From Papio anubis (lineage: Eukaryota; Chordata; Mammalia; Primates; Cercopithecidae), in contig NC_044980.1 in NCBI RefSeq assembly GCF_008728515.1, positions 28,846,290 to 28,910,289 of the forward strand: DNA of 64,000 bases. Reading direction: 5' to 3'. Position numbers and translations under genes: made by a program. How positions within the stretch are numbered: the first letter of the stretch is position 1; each line of letters opens with the position of its first letter. Under the pieces are notes generated by a model, which made no database searches, had not been told where the DNA came from, and was given only the letters and a program-made list of their open reading frames with translations. This document shows, in pieces, positions 58,227 to 64,000 of this stretch.

Positions 58227-59189
58227 TTCTTTTATCCTATAACTTTAATGGACTAATTTTTAGTTTTAACATTTTGTAGTGGGTTCTTTTTGTTTTATTG
58301 TATGCAAGATCATCTTATCCTTTCCTAACTCAATAGATCTTATTTATTTTTCTCACTTAATTGTCCTATCTACATCATCCAATACGGTATTAAGTACAAG
58401 TGACAAAAGTAGGCATGTTTGTATCATTCCCAACTTTATGGAATCTCACTGTTAAGTATGAGGGTTTCAGAATGCCCCTTATCATGTTGAGAAAGGTTGT
58501 TTCTCCTTGTTTGTTGACAGTGTTTACCAAGAAAAAATGTTATATTTTAAAAATATATTTTGTCATTTATTGAGATTATTATTAATGAATTTTACCTGTG
58601 CTATTCTGATATGGTATATTACATTAATTGATTTTTGGACATTAAATAAACCTTCTGGGATATTTCTCCTTTTATGCATTTCATCTTTTTTTATATGACA
58701 CTGGGCTTGATTAGCCAGCATTTTGCCGGTATTTTAAATCAACATTCACAAGTGATATTTTTGTTAATTTGTTTTATTTGTGTTGTATTTGACTGGGTTT
58801 GGTATCAACATAATATGATTTTCGTAGAATGTATTTTGAGGTTTGTAAATATTTTACTTTAATTTAAAAAAAAATGTTTGTTAGAATTTACCAGTGAAAA
58901 CATCTAGGCCCAGGCTTTTCTTTCAGGAGATTTTAAAAATATATATATTAATTTGTCTCATTACTTGCTGGAGGCTTATCAGAATTTCTATTTATTCTTG
59001 AGTAAGTTTTAGTGGTTTGTGCCTTTCTAGGAATATTTTCTTTCAATATAGATTATCTAATTTGTTAATATATAGTTGCTTTTAGAATTAACTTATGCCA
59101 AATTCATTTCTATTAGGTAGGCAAGTATGTTTGTCAATTTTGTTATTTTCCTGGAGCCAACGATTGGTTTTCTTCTGAGGACTCTATCC

Positions 59190-59246
59190 TTGCATTGTAG
59201 ATGGTTATCTTCTCCGTGTGTCTTCACAAACTCTTCTCTCTGAGTC
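59190..59246 (-). mobile_element. MLT1 LTR scrap
   Basis: 'gtagatggttatcttctccg' 'tgtgtcttcacaaac' matches the middle of MLT1 in reverse. Directly abuts a forward MLT1. Confidence 0.5.
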
Positions 59247-59537
59247 TTACAGGCTGAGTTGTAACTCCCCCAAAATTCATATGTTGAAGTCCTAATGCTC
59301 AGTACCTCAGAATTAAGTTAAAATGGGGTCATCAGGATGGGCACTATTTCAATATGACTGGTGTCCCTATAAGTAGAGAAGATCAGTGTAGAGATATGCA
59401 CACAGGAAACACTTTGCGGAGACATCAGGAGAAGATGACCATCTACCAGCCAAGGAGAGAGGCTGGGAAGAAACCAAGTCTGCTAGCAACTTAGTCTTAG
59501 AATTTGTCCTATAGAATTGTGCAAAACTAAACTGCTG

Positions 59538-59840
59538 GCTGAGTACAGTGGCTCATGCCTACAATCCCAGCACTTTGGGAAGTTGAAGTGGGCAGATTGC
59601 TTCAGCTCTGGAATTTGAGACCAGCCTGGGCAATATGACAAATTTCCACCTCTACAAAAAATACAAGTATTAGTCAGATGTGGTGGAGCATGCCTGTAGT
59701 CTCAGCTATTCAGGAGGCTGAGGTGGGAAGATCACCTGAGCCTGGGAAGTCAAGGCTGCAATGAACCATGATTACACCATTGCACTCCAATCTGGGTGAT
59801 AAGAGTGAAAGCCTATCACAAAAACAACAACAACAATTAA
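59538..59840 (+). mobile_element. AluJ-like element
   Basis: 'ggctgagtacagtggctcatg', 'gcagattgcttcagctctgg', 'ctctacaaaaaatacaag', 'tcaaggctgcaatgaacc' indicate AluJ, the oldest Alu group in the window. Tail (CAA)n then A-rich. Confidence 0.9.
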
Positions 59841-59870
59841 AAAAAAAAATCATGAAAAGAAAGGAAAAAA

Positions 59871-59891
59871 AAGAGAGAGAGAGAGAGAGAG
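59871..59891. repeat. (GA)n microsatellite
   Basis: About ten GA units at the end of the AluJ tail. Confidence 0.92.
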
Positions 59892-59955
59892 AAACTTCTG
59901 TCGTTTAAGCCACTCAGTTTGTGAATTCATTCTGGCAGTCTTGGCAAATAATACA

Positions 59956-62080
59956 GTGAAGTATCTACATAAATTATTTGGAATTATTCCATATGGCATA
60001 TTTTGCTATTGTTCCCATTTATTTACTCAGTCATTTATGTCAGTATAGACTTGTGGGTATTAATTTTACACTTTCAGTAATAATCCAATACTCTATGTTT
60101 ATTTGTTACTCACATTGCTCCAGATTTAGACCTTGTGAGCTCTTTCGTGTGAGTCTTGTGTCCTATTGAAATAAACCAATCTTTGTCTTCTCCCTATTTA
60201 CTGCTTCCTTACTTCTGAGGTACATGTTTAGTAAGTGCCTTTGATCAGGAATACAAGTCTGAATGAAAATTTCTGGAAACTAAACACTAGCATTGCCAAG
60301 GAAAACACAATGCAGGCAAATGCTGGATGGAAAAAAGTTTTACTTACATAGACGAGACAGCATATGATTAGCCTTAGTTGTGGGCATCAGTTCCCTTTGG
60401 CCAGTGGGCCCCTCCCAGTAGTTGACAAAGCGCAATTTGTTTCTATGCACAATTCTTGTGCTGCAGTAGAAAGACCTCAACCACTCCCTGCAGAGGACAG
60501 AGATAGTAGTGGGATTGGCCACGTGCCATTTGATGCATATGCTTAAACAGAACAAAGGAGTTCACAATGAGCCTAAAACAGAAAATGATATGACCACCCG
60601 AGGAGAAAAGTTCAGCACAGGTAGCAAGGACTCTTGCATTCTTGGTAAAGAGATGCTCCAGGCCCAAGGTCCATTCTATGCATCTAGGTGGAAGTCAAAA
60701 GACTACGTGCACGGAACTACCTTTCCCAACAAAACAAGTTGTCCCAGGCTCATCCATCTTGTGTATTTCCGGCCCCAGTCCTAGAATCAGCCATATCTCC
60801 AAGAAGCCCTGATTCTTTTTATTGAAAAAGGGTATAAGAAACCATGATCTGGGCACTGTGTATGCTCATTACTGCAGGATATTGCTGCTAGTAGACCTCC
60901 TCAGCTAAGAGCAAGCAAATACATGTGTGAATACATGAGGACTCCATCTCCTCGCCAAACATTTATGTGCCATTTTCAGTCCTAGTCATAGGCATTACAA
61001 AGGCTTTATGTGGGCATTATAAGGGAAAGTTGCCCTTCCCATAGCTGACTTTGTGCTCAGCCAATTTGTTACGGTCTCTAGAAAAACTCAGCCTTCACTG
61101 TTGCTCAACCATGCTTTTAAACATATATACATTTTTGCCCAAGAAACTTCATTCCTGGTTCTCTATCTGGAGTTTTCAGCCAAGGTTTTCAGGCACCTCT
61201 GCAGAGGCCTCCTTATCAGGGGAGGGGAGACGTATTTGAAGTCACTTTTACCCACTGTAAATCTATACTTTCTAGCCCCTCTTTTTCTCCTTAAAACCTC
61301 ACTCTCTGCAACCGTTAGGCCTGGGTTTATAAAACAGCGGAAATCTTTTGTTCAGGGTTCCTAAACCCGGTGAAGGCATTTGTGTCTGCTTATCCACTTG
61401 ACCTTTGAATGGTACATTATTATGTGGGGGGTAACAGAAAGGGGAGGGTGAAATCTGCACTTTCTCACATTTAGACTCTTACTTATATCACTGGAGTAAG
61501 AGATTAAATGCTCGATTCTTTCATTTTTGCTTGCTGTTTTTAATCAACTACTCTAACACCTTGGTGCTCAGCTCTCTCTCTCCAGACTATACAAACCTGT
61601 GTCAATATAAGTATCTACAAATATTTCCAAATGTAACCATCGGTGTCCAACATTAAGTTAAAAATTAGTTCATAAGATGTCCATGCCTCTAATTAATAAA
61701 CACTTGGATCATTCTACCCTCTTTTTTTTTCTTATCTGTAACCTCCCATTCCAAAAGTGAGAAAAATGATTCCCATCACCTGCCATTCAAATTCCAGTGT
61801 ATGTGTATTTTAGTATAAAAATTATTAATCTATACCCAATGAGAAATAGTTTTATCAACTAGATACAGATCTTATGTACAATTTTCTTTGCCTTTAGTCT
61901 AACAGATTTCATTCATTTTGAAATTATTTAAATTAGTCTTCTCTCCAAAACTTTCCAGTGGGATTGTTTAATATATTTCTAATAGAGTTAAATTATATTG
62001 TCACATTCTGTACTCCATCCTGGAATCCCATGATCTCCTAAAATATGTTAAAAATTCACATATATTAAGATTCATTGTGC
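59956..62080. mobile_element. Unassigned ancient repeat with inserted segments
   Basis: Three stretches (59960-60220, 60745-60935, 61605-62080) read like one dispersed old repeat: 'gcatattttgctattgttcc', 'ctagaatcagccatatctcc', 'ttattgaaaaagggtataag', 'tctacaaatatttccaaatg', 'cctcccattccaaaagtgag'. I recognise the flavour but cannot name the family. Between them are a GC-richer segment (60221-60744) and a candidate LTR (60936-61604). Confidence 0.4.
60936..61604 (+). mobile_element. Candidate solo LTR (copy B of an unassigned family)
   Basis: 669 bp starting TG and ending CA ('tgaggactccatctcctc' ... 'acctgtgtca'), flanked by 'ataca' and 'atata'. Its last 340 bp align by eye with 43860-44195. 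'-tctttcatttttgcttgctg-' and a C/T-rich end are LTR-like. 103- and 62-codon frames inside it have no recognisable domain. Confidence 0.5.
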
Positions 62081-62084
62081 CCCT

Positions 62085-63656
62085 CAGTTCCTTGAGTTTT
62101 GACAAATTTATAATTTTATGCAAATACCATTATCCTTTCATGTAAAATTATTTCAGCACACTAAAACTTCAAACTTCTCCTGCGTGGAACCCTGGCAGCC
62201 ACAGATCTCTTATATTTTTATCTTTTCCAGAATATTATGTAATTGGAAACATGGAAGTTCGCAATGCCCCACCTGCTTGGTACTATTGATTAGAATTGTC
62301 TGGTGTAGCATTTTAGCCATTCTAGTAGATTTGTAAGTATGTTACATTAGTGTTCTGCTTTGCAATTCCCTAATGACAAATGATTTTGAGCATAATATTA
62401 TATGGTTAATAGCTATCTGTATATCTTCTTTGGTGAGATGTTTGTTCATACATTTTGTACACTTTAATTGGATTTTCGTTTCTTAAGTTTAACAGTGCTT
62501 TGTATATTTTAGATACAAGTTCTCTATTACATTTATGTTTTGCAAATATTTTCTCCCAACATGTGTCTAGTCTTTTCATTCTCTTAAGGGTACTTTACAG
62601 AGTAGTGGTTTTATAGTTAATGAATCTCAAAGTACTCCAAATTTGTTCTTATTCTTGAGCATTTTGAGTGCTCAGTCTAAGCCTTTTGCCTTTTGATGTC
62701 AATTTTAGAATAATTTTGTTGATATAAAATAGCTACTGCCTATTCAAAGTATCTACTTATCTTTTGTGAGTTTTGCTAACTTGTGTCTTTCAAAGAATTA
62801 ACACATTTCATACATTTCATCAAATAAGTTTGCATACAACGTACATAGCATTCTATGTAATTTAGTACCCATGCAATCAGTAGTGATGACCCCATTTTAT
62901 GTCTACTGTAAGTAATTTGCTCTCTATTCTTCTTGCTCTTTCTCTAACTTAGCCTGGCTAGAAGTTTATCTAACAATTTTACTGATCTTTAAAAAGTGCT
63001 AACTTTTAGCTTATTGATTTATTATTTTCTGTTTTCAATTTTGTTGATTTTTCTTAAAATTTTTATCATTTTTTTCTTCTACTTGCATTAGGCTTAAAAT
63101 TTTTCTCTAGCTCTCTAAGAGGATCATGTAAATTATTGACTTTAGATATTTTATATTTTCTAATATATATATTTAAAAACATACAATTTCCTCTAAGTGC
63201 TGCTTTCGTTATATCCCACAAATACGTTTGTTATATATTCATTGTAATTGAGTTCCAATAATTTACATTTCTCTTGAGACTTCTACTTTGATGTCTCATG
63301 GGTTATTTACATGTGTTGTTTAAATATATATCATTTTAATTATAAGTACGTATACCACATATATACACACACACCTTTAAAGAATGCTTTACTGTTTAAT
63401 ATATAGTGAAAATAGAGAATATAATTTTCAATTCCTCACTTTATTACATTGCAGTCTCTCATTTCACTTATCTATGTGATAAAATAACCCAATACACTGT
63501 TATTATAGTTACTTTAAAAAGTTATATTTTAGATCAATTAAAAGTAAGAAAAATAATTTATTTTCCCTTCATTCTTCTTGGACACTTTTCCTTTCTTTGT
63601 GTAGATCTAAGTTTCTGTCCTGTATTATTTCCTTTCCTGAAAAACTTTTTAAATTA
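62085..63656 (-). mobile_element. Old L1M (L1MC/L1MD type), internally deleted
   Basis: Reverse L1: 3' UTR near 62085-62230 ('cttgagttttgacaaattta', 'cttttccagaatattatg'), ORF2 C-terminal end ('aatattttctcccaacatg', 'tagcctggctagaagttta') to about 63400, then a jump to the ORF1-side region ('tagatctaagtttctgtcc') at about 63430-63656. Decayed. Confidence 0.82.
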
Positions 63657-63920
63657 GCCATGGACCAAATCCTTTATCCAGATAAGGGGTAGACAGAAGT
63701 CCTCAAAACCCAGAAAACTTTGCAACTGGGCCCTGGAACAGCTTGCTCAGGCCCACTCCCACCCTGTGGAGTGTTCTCTTGCTTTAATAAATTCCTGCTT
63801 TCACTGCTTTGTTCCTGTGTTTGGTTCTTTGGTTAACTTTGTTTGTGCGTTTCATTCAATTCTTTGTTCAAAACCCCAAGGACCTGGACAACTCACTCAT
63901 GGTCCCCCTTCCGGTAACAA
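63657..63920 (+). mobile_element. ERV1-type LTR, 5'-truncated
   Basis: 3' part of a gammaretrovirus-like LTR: 'gggccctggaacagcttg', 'cttgctttaataaattcctg' (TATA-less poly(A) signal AATAAA in R), 'tgtttggttctttggtta', ending '-cttccggtaaca'. No internal region visible; family not assigned. Confidence 0.65.
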
Positions 63921-64000
63921 AAATAAATAGTGTCAACTTGGGGTGAATGCTCTTTTCAGTTGGGATAAGACTATAGCAAAGTCTATACCATGGACAGTAG
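63921..64000. other. Unassigned window edge
   Basis: Too short to identify; might continue host L1 or retroviral sequence beyond the window. Confidence 0.4.

Larger units (their letters stand above)
55715..59189 (-). mobile_element. L1 (L1MA/L1PB age), 5'-truncated, with insertions
   Basis: Minus-strand L1 from its 3' UTR ('acatgggtatattgcacg' at 55769) to the middle of ORF2 near 59189 ('cctggagccaacgattgg'). Carries an AluYR at 55820-56126, a 28-T run at 56821-56846 and a foreign segment at 56977-57390. Strongly decayed in ORF2. Could be two L1s of similar type joined near 56640, where about 25 bp do not fit. Confidence 0.82.
59250..59955 (+). mobile_element. MLT1-type LTR split by AluJ
   Basis: Left part 59250-59535 ('ttcatatgttgaagtcctaa', 'gactggtgtccctataag', 'agccaaggagagaggc'); right part 59892-59955 ('gtcgtttaagccactcag', 'ttctggcagtcttgg'). 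The parts join in register when the Alu and its tail are removed. Confidence 0.88.

Noticed and set aside
60221..60744. GC-richer segment considered as a gene or CpG island
   Set aside because: Only a handful of CpGs and frames up to 91 codons without a recognisable domain; more likely an old repeat insertion.

Overview
This window is non-coding primate DNA made mostly of layered transposable-element relics. I found no protein-coding gene, exon, tRNA, rRNA, CpG island or CRISPR array that I could support. All open frames are short. Those with recognisable content are fragments of retroelement or transposon proteins: L1 ORF1/ORF2, a mariner transposase and the MaLR gag-like frame.

Organism. 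Alu, THE1/MST and L1PA/L1PB copies make this a simian primate. Two young Alus (52.17-52.46 kb and 55.82-56.13 kb) carry 'caagcctgtaatcccag' (reverse complement 'ctgggattacaggcttg') at the 5' end. The first also reads 'gatccggccactgcactc' and 'gggcgaggtgg' on its sense strand. I know these as marks of the AluYR lineage of Old World monkeys (macaque, baboon, vervet and relatives), so a cercopithecid genome is the best reading.

Layout. 0-5.7 kb: an almost full-length old L1M (+), with its reverse-transcriptase core deleted and a 69-bp internal duplication. 5.9-7.9 kb: a MaLR solo LTR and a nearly complete mariner (-). 8.1-10.9 kb: a THE1-type MaLR provirus (LTR-int-LTR) inserted in an L1 3' end. 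11.3-13.9 kb: an L1 (-) carrying an AluY and a small 5'-inverted L1. 14.8-19.3 kb: Alus, L1M ends and a CA repeat. 21.1-23.0 kb: a 5'-inverted L1PA and a short L1PA end. 23.4-27.2 kb: MIRs, Alus, a solo MaLR LTR and an L1 3' end. 29.8-30.9 kb: an old L1M split by an Alu. 32.9-35.2 kb: a second, older MaLR provirus of MST type. 36.7-46.6 kb: a full-length old L1M (-) inflated to about 10 kb by nested Alu, LTR and L1 insertions and by three local tandem duplications. 47.5-53.3 kb: a cluster of MLT1/MST LTRs and internal pieces on both strands, plus the young AluYR. 55.7-59.2 kb: another L1 (-) with an AluYR and an unclassified 0.4-kb insertion. 59.2-62.1 kb: MLT1 with AluJ, then unassigned old repeats and a candidate LTR. 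62.1-63.9 kb: an L1M (-) 3' half and a retroviral LTR fragment.

Blocks where I recognise no repeat lie mainly at 13.9-14.8, 19.3-20.7, 27.2-29.8, 46.6-47.5 and 53.3-55.7 kb. They are AT-rich with no visible coding potential. Nothing indicates genes acting together. The interest is in insertion order, L1 twin-priming structures, templated and tandem duplications, and a few insertions I cannot classify.
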